Below are positions 43,670 through 51,842 of a stretch of 64,000 nucleotides of DNA, piece by piece. How positions within the stretch are numbered: the stretch's first letter is position 1; each line of letters begins with the position of its first letter. The notes below the pieces were generated by a model. It saw only the letters and a list, made by a program, of their open reading frames with translations. It did not search any database and was not told the DNA's origin. A program made the position numbers and the translations under genes. This DNA is from Avipropionibacterium sp050157065 (GTDB taxonomy: Bacteria > Actinomycetota > Actinomycetes > Propionibacteriales > Propionibacteriaceae). The DNA lies in the NCBI GenBank assembly GCA_050157065.1, contig CP189573.1; one strand, 5' to 3'.

Positions 43670-44628
43670 TGACGACTCCCCGGATCGGCCTGCTGGGCAC
43701 CGGCGACGCCGCCGGACTGCACGTGGAGCACCTGCGTGCCGCCGACGCCGAGGTCGCCTGGGTCAGCGGCCGCACCCCGGAACGGGGGCACGAGTTCGCC
43801 GACCGGTGGCAGGTCGGCGAGGTCGTCGACGACGTGGCCGCGATGGTCGCCCGCGAACCGGATGCCGTCGTGGTCGCCACCCCGAGCGACCTGCACGCCG
43901 AGCAGGTCCGGACCTGTCTGGACGCCGGCGTGGCGGTGCTGTGCGAGATCCCGTTGGCGACCAACCTGGCCGACCTGATCGATCTCGCCGAACGCGAAGC
44001 GGGCAACGGATCCCGGCTGATGGTCGCTCACACGCTGCGGTTCGACGCCGCGCACCGGGCACTGCTGGCCGAGCTGGCCGACGAACCGGCACTGCACCTG
44101 GTCGCGCGCCGGCTGATGCTGCGACAGACCGACACCGGCTGGATGCGTGCCACCCGCAGCTGGACCGACGACGTGGTCTGGCACCACGGCACCCACGAGG
44201 TCGACCGGGCCCGTTGGCTGCTCGGCGCGACGGCGGACGATCCCGTACGGGCCACCGGCGCGACCGGCCCGGTGTGGCCGGGCAGCGGCAAGCCGATGGA
44301 CCTGTCGGCCACGCTGGTCAGCGGCGACGGTCGGCTCGCATCGCTGTCGCTGTCGTACCACAGCCGGCACCGCGCGGTGGACCTGACCGTGATCGGAGAA
44401 CGACACACCTGGCGTACGGCTGACGGCTCGCTGTGGCGCGACGATGACCTGGTGGTCGAGGGCGACCCGCGGCAGTGGGAGTCGTTCAACGTGGCTGCCC
44501 AGGACGCCGCTTTCGTCGAGGCGTTGCGCAGTGGTGAGCCGATGTCGCCGGGGAGCGCCGAAGCGTTGGCCGCCGGGGTGGTCCTCGACGGGCTCAGCCG
44601 CCCAGGATCTTCTCCAATGCCAGGTTGA
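43669..44628 (+). CDS. Gfo/Idh/MocA family oxidoreductase with altered EKP motif
   Basis: 319 residues. IGLLGTGDAAGLHVEHL is the cofactor motif; VVVATPSDLHAEQV and CEIPLA follow, where the family normally has CEKP. The catalytic Lys is thus replaced by Ile, and the enzyme may use other chemistry or be binding only. The C-terminal part has WHHGTHEVDRARWLLG, similar to the usual G-G-x-x-x-D/H-x-x-D stretch. The ATG overlaps the previous stop as TGATG, so it is the last gene of this operon. The 3' end overlaps a 31-residue frame on the other strand. Confidence 0.8.
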   Translation: MTTPRIGLLGTGDAAGLHVEHLRAADAEVAWVSGRTPERGHEFADRWQVGEVVDDVAAMVAREPDAVVVATPSDLHAEQVRTCLDAGVAVLCEIPLATNLADLIDLAEREAGNGSRLMVAHTLRFDAAHRALLAELADEPALHLVARRLMLRQTDTGWMRATRSWTDDVVWHHGTHEVDRARWLLGATADDPVRATGATGPVWPGSGKPMDLSATLVSGDGRLASLSLSYHSRHRAVDLTVIGERHTWRTADGSLWRDDDLVVEGDPRQWESFNVAAQDAAFVEALRSGEPMSPGSAEALAAGVVLDGLSRPGSSPMPG

Positions 44629-44689
44629 TGGCGACCTGGATCGCCTCGACGGCCCGCCCCTGGTCGGCTCCTCTCCGCAGGACACTCAT
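44594..44689 (-). CDS. Possible 31-residue peptide coupled to the SUKH-like gene
   Basis: ATG 44687-44689 overlaps the TGA of the gene upstream (TGATG), then reads MSVLRRGADQGRAVEAIQVA and INLALEKILGG before TGA. The peptide would be one amphipathic helix. The last 35 bases overlap the end of the Gfo/Idh gene. I do not recognise it. Coupling and helix pattern are the only support. Confidence 0.3.
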   Translation of the reverse strand: MSVLRRGADQGRAVEAIQVAINLALEKILGG

Positions 44690-45150
44690 CACATCTCGTC
44701 CAAGTAGAACGTGACCACATCCACGAAGAGGTCGTCAAAGGTGTCGAACACGTTGTCGGCAGACCCGGCCTGCCAGGACGTCCGGTCGACGTTCCTCCAC
44801 TTGCCGTCGGCCTTGTCGTAGCCGTACAGGTCGTCGCCGGTCTCCCCGACGAAGCGCATGGTGGTGTCGATCTCGTGCACCCCGCGGATCAGCCGCTGGT
44901 TCGACTCACCGATACCGGCAGCCTCGGTACCCTCGGCGTCGGTGGTGTCGGTGCACGAGTAGAACGACAACCCGTTGAAGTCGATGCCGTTGCTGACCGA
45001 CAGCAACTCGCGGTAACCCGGCGGCATCTCGATGCCGAACTCATTGGCGTAGACCCGCTCGGCGATGGCCACCTCCTCGGGGGTGGCCGGCGGCATCTGT
45101 TCGTAGAACTCCTCGGCGATCCGGGTCACCAGGTCGGTGATGCGGCTCAT
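44689..45150 (-). CDS. SMI1/KNR4 (SUKH)-like protein, YrhA type
   Basis: 153 residues. ATEEV-type opening (PPATPEEVAIAERVYANEFG) followed by MPPGYRELLSVSNGIDFNGLSFYS, the core of SUKH-superfamily proteins, and a C-terminal GKWRNVDRTSW plus YLDEM. SUKH proteins include immunity proteins of polymorphic toxins and plain housekeeping members; no toxin gene is next to it, so an immunity role is not supported here. ATG has AAGGAG 7 bases upstream. A tiny coupled frame follows. Confidence 0.75.
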   Translation of the reverse strand: MSRITDLVTRIAEEFYEQMPPATPEEVAIAERVYANEFGIEMPPGYRELLSVSNGIDFNGLSFYSCTDTTDAEGTEAAGIGESNQRLIRGVHEIDTTMRFVGETGDDLYGYDKADGKWRNVDRTSWQAGSADNVFDTFDDLFVDVVTFYLDEM

Positions 45151-45284
45151 CTGCGGTCTCCTTCGGTCGGTGCGTCATGTCAGATCAGTGCGTCAATTCG
45201 GGACATGGCTGGGCCCCACCCCCGCGCCGCCACGGACATCGGATTGGCTGGACGCCGCCCGGCGACCGCGGGACACTCGGTGAC

Positions 45285-45341
45285 ATGAGGTTCTCCACGA
45301 CGATGTTCCATGACGGCAACGACACCGGCATCGGCGCGTGA
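45285..45341 (+). pseudogene. 5' remnant of a DUF1905-type gene
   Basis: ATG 45285 gives MRFSTTMFHDGNDTGIGA and then TGA at 45339-45341. The first residues resemble the start of DUF1905 (OmdA/YdeI) proteins, MRFxTTxxxxGxTATGIxVP, and the similarity stops where the frame is lost. Directly behind it begins a piece of an unrelated DUF2332 gene, so the rest appears to have been deleted. Confidence 0.45.
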
Positions 45342-45344
45342 GTT

Positions 45345-46124
45345 GTGGCCCGACGACGACCGGCCTTCCGGGTTCATGAGCTGGGTCGGTACGCGGTCCT
45401 GTACCCCGCCATTGCCGAGGCTGCGCGCCGACTGGACGCCCGCTCGATCGGCCTGGTCGACGTCGGCACCGTGGCCGGGCTGAACCTCCAGGTCGATCGC
45501 GTGGGCATCAGCTACGACAACGGCCAGTCGTTGGGCGACCCGACGTCACGCGCGCAACGGTCCGCGTCGATCGTGGGCCGGCAGCCGCTCCCGGGGACAT
45601 CGATCCCCGCGGTGGCCGTACGGGTCGCCGTCGGTACCGACCCGGTCGACGTCACCAGTGCCGACGACGTCAGCTGGCTCCACGCCTGCCTGACCGAGGA
45701 GGGACCCGACCTGCAGGCGGCCTTGGCCGAGGAACTGGCCCTCGCCGCGACGGACCCGCCGCACCGCGTCGCCGGGGACCTGACGACCGCGCTGGTCGAG
45801 GCAATCGCCCTGGTCCCCGACGACGTCGTGCCCGTGGTGACGACGACCTGGGCACTGTCCCGGCTGCCGCTCGAGGGCAGGCTCCGGTTCCTGCAGCAGC
45901 TGGACCGGGCATCCGCCGTACGACCGCTGGCCTGGGTGTCGGTGGAGGGTGTCGGTGTCGCACCGGCCGTCCCGACGCTCGGCGACCGCCCCGCCTCCGG
46001 CCACAGCATCGTCGCGGTGTCGGTCGCGTCCGGTGCCGACTTCCACGCCGCCGTGGTGGGTCGCTGCTGGCGGCGGGGGCAGATGCTCTCGTGGATCTCG
46101 CCTGTGACGTCACTTAGGTCATAG
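45345..46124 (+). pseudogene. DUF2332 family protein, N-terminally truncated
   Basis: 259 residues. The frame enters the family at RVHELGRYAVLYPAIAEA (normally xTNExxRCAxLLPA) and continues GLVDVGTVAGLNLQVDR (normally IEVGASAGLNL), VVTTTWALSRLPLEGRLRFLQQL, LAWVSVEG and HAAVVGRCWRRGQMLSW at the end. Complete DUF2332 proteins are about 330-350 residues; the first 100 or so are missing. There is no ribosome-binding site, and the 5' flank is the DUF1905 remnant, so I read it as the product of a deletion. Function of the family is unknown. Expression from the GTG at 45345 is possible but unlikely. Confidence 0.6.
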
Positions 46125-46197
46125 GTCTTGACGCGGACGGCCCACGGGTGTCAGGGTCATGGGCAACCCCCGAACAACCAACTAGGGAGCGACAACG

Positions 46198-48096
46198 ATG
46201 ACCGTCCCCACACCGACCCCCATGATCACCGGCCGACGCGCCGCACTTGCCGCCGTTGCCGGCGGCTTCGCCTTCGCAGCCACTGGCGCGGGCTCCCGTG
46301 CCGTCGCAGCACCACCACAACCCGCCAATCCACCCAAGTACTCCCCCGTCATCGACGTCCGCACGTTCGGTGCCATCGGTGACGGGGTGACAGATGACAC
46401 CGCGGCCCTGCAACGGGCGTTGGATTCGCTCGACGACGGCCAGGGTCTGTACCTCCCGGCCGGCACCTACCTGGTCACCCCGCGCAACATCACTGAGTTC
46501 ATCCTCACCATCAAGACCCAGCGCATCTCGATCTTCGGCGAATCGCGCGAGACTTCGGTGATCAAGATCGCCGACGGCGTCGGCCCCTACTGGGGAATCC
46601 TCGGCTCACTCGAGCAAGCAACCCACTGGGAGATCCGCGACATCGCGTTCGACCACAACCAGCAGAACAATCCGCTGGCCTCCGATGCCGAGTACTGGCG
46701 TCCAACCCTGCGGTACTCGGTGGCCTGTTACCCGGGGGTCTCCGACACGATCAGCATCGACACGATCGATGTCCTCAACTCCGACTCCGTGGTGAGCCTG
46801 TACTTCCCGTCGCCGGGAAACCGTGGCCGCGGCGTGAGCATCCAGAACTGTCGCTGGCTGGGTTGTGACTCGCAGAGCTCTGCCGGCTACTCGTACGACC
46901 AATCCTTGATCAACGTCGCCGGAGAGCTGGTCACCATCTCCGGCTGCACCTTCGAAGGGGCTCGTTGGGAGAAGGCCCCGGCGACCGCCTTCGAGGTGCA
47001 CGGCACGACGATCAGCATCACCGGCAACACGATCACCCGGTTCCAGACCGGTGGCAACCTTACCGGGATCAGCCGGGCCGGCACCGACTACGGCGTGACC
47101 TTCGTCGGCAACTCCGTCGAGGCGTCCCGGTTCGGTGTGGCGATCTGGTCCGGGCACTTCTCGTCGCAGCCGGAGGAGCCGCCGCTGGGCCTGTCGGGCG
47201 TGCTCGTGAGCAGCAACAGCTTCACCATGCGTACGGACAAGTACCCGGCCGCCTACACCTCCCCGCGAGGAGCAGCGATCACGTTCTTCCCGTCCAGCCT
47301 GTCGCTCAACCTGGCTGCGGTGAGCATCCTCGGCAACATGATCACGTACGGCGACGGGGTCACGATCCCGGAGGTCTCGCCGGGCAGCCCGAGCATCTAC
47401 GCGGCAGCGATCAGCGTGCCCTCCTCCGCTTCGTCAGCGGTGAAGCCAACCCTTGACCAACTGGAGATCTCCGGCAACACGGTGCTGCATGCTCCGTTTG
47501 CCGCACTCTCTGTCACGTGTGCACCGACCAAGGGTTTCCATGCCAGCGACAACAACTTCCTGGACTGCGGGGTGAGCACCGGCCGGGTCGGCACCACCTT
47601 CGGCCACGTCGTGCTGCTCGACGGTGAGTTCCTGGACGATCCGGTGGTGGCAGGCGGCAAGATCAGCTGCCACGCCGACACCACGTGCAGCGCGCTGGTC
47701 TACTACCGAGACCGCACAGCGACCCCGAAGCCGTTGTTGATCAGCACGACCTTCGACATCCGCAGCGCCGACTCCAGCAGCTGCACCGACTACGTCACGG
47801 CCTACCCCGGGAGCCCAGTGGTCCTCACCAGCCACCTCGGCGGAACGCCGAAGAAGCTGCCCAAGACAGCCATCGACGGGTCGCGAGCCACCAGCGACGA
47901 TCGAACCGTCCATGAGGTTCTCGGCACCACGTGGGTCACCCATCGCAGTGGCACCGCCGCCCCGACCAGCGGTGCACACACGGTCGGCTCGACGGTGCGC
48001 AACACCGCGCCGCAGGCGGGCGGGGTCATGGGCTGGGTCTGCGTCACGGCGGGAACGCCGGGAACCTGGCGCGGATACGGCACCGTCGAGGGCTGA
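46198..48096 (+). CDS. Tat-exported right-handed beta-helix protein (Pectate_lyase_3 / GH28-like)
   Basis: 632 residues. Signal ITGRRAALAAVAGGFAFAATGAGSRAVA has the twin arginine and an AVA cleavage site. IDVRTFGAIGDGVTDDTAALQRALDSL (about 50-76) is the classic opening of Pectate_lyase_3 and tailspike-type helices. Many helix rungs follow, such as VSIQNCRWLGCDS, VTISGCTFEGARW, ISITGNTITRFQ and LEISGNTVLHAP. The C-terminus (about 560-632) is a compact domain GAHTVGSTVRNTAPQAGG with MGWVCVTAGTPGTWRGYG, seen on phage-tail and helix proteins. Exact substrate unknown. ATG has AGGGAG 9 bases upstream. Ends before a strong hairpin terminator. Confidence 0.82.
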   Translation: MTVPTPTPMITGRRAALAAVAGGFAFAATGAGSRAVAAPPQPANPPKYSPVIDVRTFGAIGDGVTDDTAALQRALDSLDDGQGLYLPAGTYLVTPRNITEFILTIKTQRISIFGESRETSVIKIADGVGPYWGILGSLEQATHWEIRDIAFDHNQQNNPLASDAEYWRPTLRYSVACYPGVSDTISIDTIDVLNSDSVVSLYFPSPGNRGRGVSIQNCRWLGCDSQSSAGYSYDQSLINVAGELVTISGCTFEGARWEKAPATAFEVHGTTISITGNTITRFQTGGNLTGISRAGTDYGVTFVGNSVEASRFGVAIWSGHFSSQPEEPPLGLSGVLVSSNSFTMRTDKYPAAYTSPRGAAITFFPSSLSLNLAAVSILGNMITYGDGVTIPEVSPGSPSIYAAAISVPSSASSAVKPTLDQLEISGNTVLHAPFAALSVTCAPTKGFHASDNNFLDCGVSTGRVGTTFGHVVLLDGEFLDDPVVAGGKISCHADTTCSALVYYRDRTATPKPLLISTTFDIRSADSSSCTDYVTAYPGSPVVLTSHLGGTPKKLPKTAIDGSRATSDDRTVHEVLGTTWVTHRSGTAAPTSGAHTVGSTVRNTAPQAGGVMGWVCVTAGTPGTWRGYGTVEG

Positions 48097-48135
48097 AGCT
48101 GCGCCGAACGGCGAAGGAACGTCCACCACCCGGGA

Positions 48136-48167
48136 GGTCCGGGTGCCGCGTTGACGGCACCCGGACC
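48136..48167 (+). terminator. Strong hairpin terminator
   Basis: GGTCCGGGTGCCG (48136-48148) and CGGCACCCGGACC (48155-48167) form a perfect 13-bp stem around a 6-base loop, 40 bases after the beta-helix stop. No U-tract follows. Confidence 0.75.
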
Positions 48168-48222
48168 GGACCATAGCGTTCAGTGAGACAGAGTTTTCAT
48201 TCCTTGAACGGAGTTGTTCTCC

Positions 48223-49401
48223 ATGGCACGGCCTCGCGTCGCCCTGATCATCACCACCTACACCAAGGCCTCCCACGCCGACGTCCTCGGCACCAGGCTG
48301 ATCAACGGCTACTCGTGGGGCGGTGAGCACATCGACTCCCGGGTCGAGGTCGTGTCGGTCCACCTCGAGCAGCTGGGCCGCTCCAATCCCAACACCGGCG
48401 AGATCAACCCCGACATGGGGATGGACATCTGCGCGGCAGCCGGGATCCCCACCTACCCGACCCCGGCCGAGGCACTCGGCAACGGCAAGCCGGGGGTGAA
48501 CGTCGACGGAGTCGTGGTGATCGGTGAGCACGGCGACTACGAGAACAACGAGTACGGCCAGAAGCTGTACCCGCGGCGCCGCCTGATCGACGCGGTGATG
48601 TCGGCCATGATCGCGGCCGACACCTTCGTCCCGATCTTCAACGACAAGCACCTGGCGTGGTCACACACCGACGCGCTGGCGATCCGTGACAACTGTGCCC
48701 GGCTGGGGATCCCGCTGCTGGCGGGCTCGACGGTGCCGATCGCCTGGCGGCTGCCGAAGGGTGCCCACTGGCCGATGGGTGCCGAGATGACCGAGGCGGT
48801 GGGTGTCGCCTACGGCCCCTTCGAGGCGTACGGCTACCACGCCCTGGAAGGCGTCCAGGCGTTCGCCGAGCGCCGTGCCGGTGGCGAGTCGGGCGCCGCC
48901 GAGGTGCGCGGTTTCACCGATGAGGCGGCTCTTGCAGCCGTGGACGAGTTGGACCCCGACCTGGTGGCGAAGGCGTTCGCGGCCCGCGGGTTGTCCGACG
49001 AGGACACCGCCAAGGCGCGTGAGGAGGTCAAGCAGGTGATCACGGTGACCCACACCGACGGCCTGAAGTCGGCCGTCATCATCTCCCCGGTGGTCGAGGG
49101 GTTCGCCGTCGCGGCGCGTGGCCCGCAGCACGAGGTCGCCGCCGAGCTACGACTGCAGGGGGAGCCCTACAGCCACTTCATCTTCCTTGCCCGGGCGGCG
49201 GAGAGCTTGATCATCAACGGCACCACGCCCTACCCCGTGGAGCGGACGCTGTTCACCGGCGGCGTGCTCGACCATGCACTCCGCAATGCGGCCGGCGCCG
49301 TCGAGCCCGAGAGCCCCGAGCTCACCGCCCTCGGCTACCAGGTGCCGGAGCAGGTCCCCGACACCGGCGTCGACCTGGAGCCGTACGACTTGAGGTCCTG
49401 A
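48223..49401 (+). CDS. Conserved protein of unknown function, Rossmann-like
   Basis: 392 residues. It starts MARPRVALIITTYTKASHAD with an alpha/beta fold opening, then GYSWGGEHIDSRVEVVSVHL, VDGVVVIGEHGDYENNEYGQKLYPRRRL (about 93-120) and FVPIFNDKHLAWS. The second half has AVIISPVVEGFAVAARG and YSHFIFLARAAESLIING. I recall uncharacterised relatives near Gfo/Idh/MocA genes in planctomycetes and actinobacteria, but no activity. The conserved His, Glu, Asp and Asn residues suggest an enzyme, possibly acting on sugars. ATG 48223 is better spaced from ACGGAG than the TTG at 48214. It stands alone between two terminators/convergent genes. Confidence 0.65.
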   Translation: MARPRVALIITTYTKASHADVLGTRLINGYSWGGEHIDSRVEVVSVHLEQLGRSNPNTGEINPDMGMDICAAAGIPTYPTPAEALGNGKPGVNVDGVVVIGEHGDYENNEYGQKLYPRRRLIDAVMSAMIAADTFVPIFNDKHLAWSHTDALAIRDNCARLGIPLLAGSTVPIAWRLPKGAHWPMGAEMTEAVGVAYGPFEAYGYHALEGVQAFAERRAGGESGAAEVRGFTDEAALAAVDELDPDLVAKAFAARGLSDEDTAKAREEVKQVITVTHTDGLKSAVIISPVVEGFAVAARGPQHEVAAELRLQGEPYSHFIFLARAAESLIINGTTPYPVERTLFTGGVLDHALRNAAGAVEPESPELTALGYQVPEQVPDTGVDLEPYDLRS

Positions 49402-49406
49402 CCTCC

Positions 49407-50849
49407 TCAGCGCAGCAGCGCAAGTCCCGGGTCGGCGAGCAACTCGGCCACGGTGGCCAGGAAGGCCGACCCGGAGGCACCATCGGCGACCCGGTGGTCG
49501 AACGAGACCGCCAAGGTGGTCACCCACCGCGGCTCGATGCGCTCCTCGGCGCCGGTGCCGACGACCCATGGTCGGCGTGCGATCGCCCCCAGGGCAAGGA
49601 TCCCGCACTCACCGGGGTTGATGATCGGCGTGCCGGAGTCGATGCCGAACACCCCGACGTTGGTGATCGTGAAGGTGCCGCCGGTCATGGCGGCCGGTGG
49701 CGTCCGGCCCGACCGGGCGGTGTCGACCAGTTCGTCCAGCTGCTCGGCCAGCTCGTGCAGCGACAGCCGACCGGCATCGGTGATGTTGGGCACCATCAGA
49801 CCGCGGTCGGTGGCGACGGCGATGCCGAGGTTCAGCCGGCCACGGTAGACGATCTCCTGGGCCGGCTCGTCGAACACGGCGTGCAGGTCGGGGTGCTCGC
49901 GCAACGCCAGGCCGACGGCCTTCGCCGCGATCAGCGTCGGGGTGACCCGGACGTCGCGGAAGTCGCGGCGTGCCTTGAGCCGATCGATCAGCTCTATCGT
50001 CGCGGTGACGTCGACGGTCACCCATTCGGTGACGTGCGGGGCACTGAACGCCGAGGCGACCATGGCCTGGGCCATGTGCTTGCGGATCCCCTTGACCGGG
50101 ACCCGGTGGTCCTGCTCGCCGACGGTCACCGGCCGGGCTGCCGCAGCTCCGGCCCGGTCCGACCGGTCTGCGGCCCGGGCCACGTCGTCGCGGGTGATCG
50201 TGCCACCGTCCCCGGAACCGATCACCTGCCCAAGATCAACTCCGAGATCCTTGGCCAGCTTGCGAACCGGCGGCTTCGCCAGTACCGGCCCGGATGCGAT
50301 GCCGGGCTCCTTGGCCGGCGGGCCGGGATCGGGCAACCGTTCCCCGGAGGGGTCCGCCTGCGCCCGACTCAACGACTGTGGCAGATCGGTCGGACGCGAC
50401 ACCGGCTGGGCCTGCCCGAAGCTGGTCGCGACGTCGTCGCGCACCGGGCCGGCCGCCTCCCCCGACGTCCCCGCCGAGCCCGCCCGGGGTCGACGCCGGG
50501 CCTCGGTGGCGCGCGGACCGTACCCGACGAGGTTGGCGACCCGTTCCGGCGCTGCCGTCGCCCCGCCCGACTCGACCGCGGGCTCGTCGGCAGCCGGTTC
50601 GACCGCAGGACCCGTACCGTCGTCGATCACGATGATCGGGGATCCCACGTCGACGGTCTCACCCTCCTCGTGCAACAGCTGAGACACCGTGCCTGCGTAC
50701 GGGATCGGCAACTCGACCAGCGACTTGGAGGTCTCCACCTCCACCACGATGTCGTTGACCTTCACCTCGTCACCGACGGCGACCCGCCAGGTCACGATCT
50801 CCGCCTCCACCAGGCCTTCGCCGGGATCCGGCAGCCGGAACTCCTTCAT
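49407..50849 (-). CDS. bkdC: Dihydrolipoamide acyltransferase (E2) of branched-chain 2-oxoacid dehydrogenase
   Basis: 480 residues. Lipoyl domain (about 1-75) with VEVETSKSLVELP, whose Lys is lipoylated. A long Ala/Pro/Gly/Glu-rich linker follows. The E1/E3-binding domain is at about 195-230 (PVRKLAKDLGVDLGQVIGSGDGGTITRDDV). The catalytic domain starts RVPVKGIRKHMAQAM and ends with SFDHRVADGASG, the HxxxDG acyltransfer motif. ATG 50847-50849 has GGAG 9 bases upstream. It is the last gene of the E1a-E1b-E2 operon, with 15 bases after E1b. No lipoamide dehydrogenase gene is present, so E3 must come from elsewhere. Confidence 0.92.
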   Translation of the reverse strand: MKEFRLPDPGEGLVEAEIVTWRVAVGDEVKVNDIVVEVETSKSLVELPIPYAGTVSQLLHEEGETVDVGSPIIVIDDGTGPAVEPAADEPAVESGGATAAPERVANLVGYGPRATEARRRPRAGSAGTSGEAAGPVRDDVATSFGQAQPVSRPTDLPQSLSRAQADPSGERLPDPGPPAKEPGIASGPVLAKPPVRKLAKDLGVDLGQVIGSGDGGTITRDDVARAADRSDRAGAAAARPVTVGEQDHRVPVKGIRKHMAQAMVASAFSAPHVTEWVTVDVTATIELIDRLKARRDFRDVRVTPTLIAAKAVGLALREHPDLHAVFDEPAQEIVYRGRLNLGIAVATDRGLMVPNITDAGRLSLHELAEQLDELVDTARSGRTPPAAMTGGTFTITNVGVFGIDSGTPIINPGECGILALGAIARRPWVVGTGAEERIEPRWVTTLAVSFDHRVADGASGSAFLATVAELLADPGLALLR

Positions 50850-50864
50850 GATCAACGTCTCCGA

Positions 50865-51839
50865 TCAGTACGCGAGCGAGCGGTCGACGGCGTCGAGGAC
50901 GCGGTCCAGGTCGGGTAGGAAGTGGTCCTCCATCTGCGAGGCCGGGTACGGGGTGTCGAAGCCACCCACGCGCATCACCGGCGCCTCCAAGGAGTAGAAG
51001 CACTGCTCGGAGATCCGGGCCGCGAGCTCGGCCCCCAGGCCGAGGTTGGTCGGCGCCTCGTGCACGGTGATCACGTGGCCGGTCCGCTGCGCCGAGTCGG
51101 CGACGGTGGCCATGTCCAACGGCGAGATGGTGCGCAGGTCGATCACCTCGAGGTCGCGGCCCTCGTCCTCGGCCGCGATCGCCGCGTCCTGGCACACCTT
51201 GACCGCGGGCCCGTACGCCAACAGCGTCGCGTCCTTGCCGGGTCGCACGATCCGGGCCCGATGCAACGGCATCGGGGTCGCCGACTCGTCCACCTCGGCC
51301 TTCTCGTGGTAGCGCCGCTTCGGTTCGCAGAAGATCACCGGGTCGTCCGATGCGATCGCCTGCTGGATCATCCAGTACGCGTCGGTCGGGTTGGAACAGG
51401 CCACCACCTTCAGTCCGGCGGTGTGGGCGAAGTAGGCCTCCGGTGACTCGGAGTGGTGCTCGACCGCGCCGATCCCACCACCGAACGGCAACCTGATCAC
51501 CATCGGCATCTTGATCACCCCGCGCGAGCGGTAGTGCAACTTGGCCACCTGGCTGACGATCTGGTCGAACGCCGGGTAGACGAATCCGTCGAACTGGATC
51601 TCCACCACCGGCCGGTAGCCGCGCATCGCGAGCCCGACCGCGGTCCCGACGATGCCCGACTCCGCCAGCGGGGAGTCGATCACCCGGGACTCCCCGAAGT
51701 CCTTCTGCAGGCCCTCGGTGATCCGGAAGACGCCACCCAGCTTGCCGATGTCCTCCCCGCACAGCAGCACCTTCGGATCGGCCTCGAGGGCCCGTCGCAA
51801 GCCGGCGTTGATCGCCTTGCCCAAGGTCATCGTCGCCAT
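50865..51839 (-). CDS. bkdB: 2-oxoacid dehydrogenase E1 component, beta subunit
   Basis: 324 residues, normal length. Conserved LLCGEDIGKLGGVFRITEGLQ (about 26-46), DSPLAESGIVGTAVGLAMRGYRPVVEIQF (about 54-82), with Glu 60 contacting the thiamine ring, and GGGIGAVEHHSESPEAYFAHTAGLKVV (about 119-145). The C-terminal transketolase domain has VITVHEAPTNLGLGAELAARI. Works as a heterotetramer with the alpha subunit to decarboxylate branched-chain 2-oxoacids. It follows the alpha gene after 3 bases. Confidence 0.93.
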   Translation of the reverse strand: MATMTLGKAINAGLRRALEADPKVLLCGEDIGKLGGVFRITEGLQKDFGESRVIDSPLAESGIVGTAVGLAMRGYRPVVEIQFDGFVYPAFDQIVSQVAKLHYRSRGVIKMPMVIRLPFGGGIGAVEHHSESPEAYFAHTAGLKVVACSNPTDAYWMIQQAIASDDPVIFCEPKRRYHEKAEVDESATPMPLHRARIVRPGKDATLLAYGPAVKVCQDAAIAAEDEGRDLEVIDLRTISPLDMATVADSAQRTGHVITVHEAPTNLGLGAELAARISEQCFYSLEAPVMRVGGFDTPYPASQMEDHFLPDLDRVLDAVDRSLAY

Positions 51840-51842
51840 CGT

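Noticed and set aside
44689..45150. SUKH-like protein as a toxin-immunity gene
   Set aside because: No toxin, RHS or secretion gene lies nearby; SUKH members without such a context are common.
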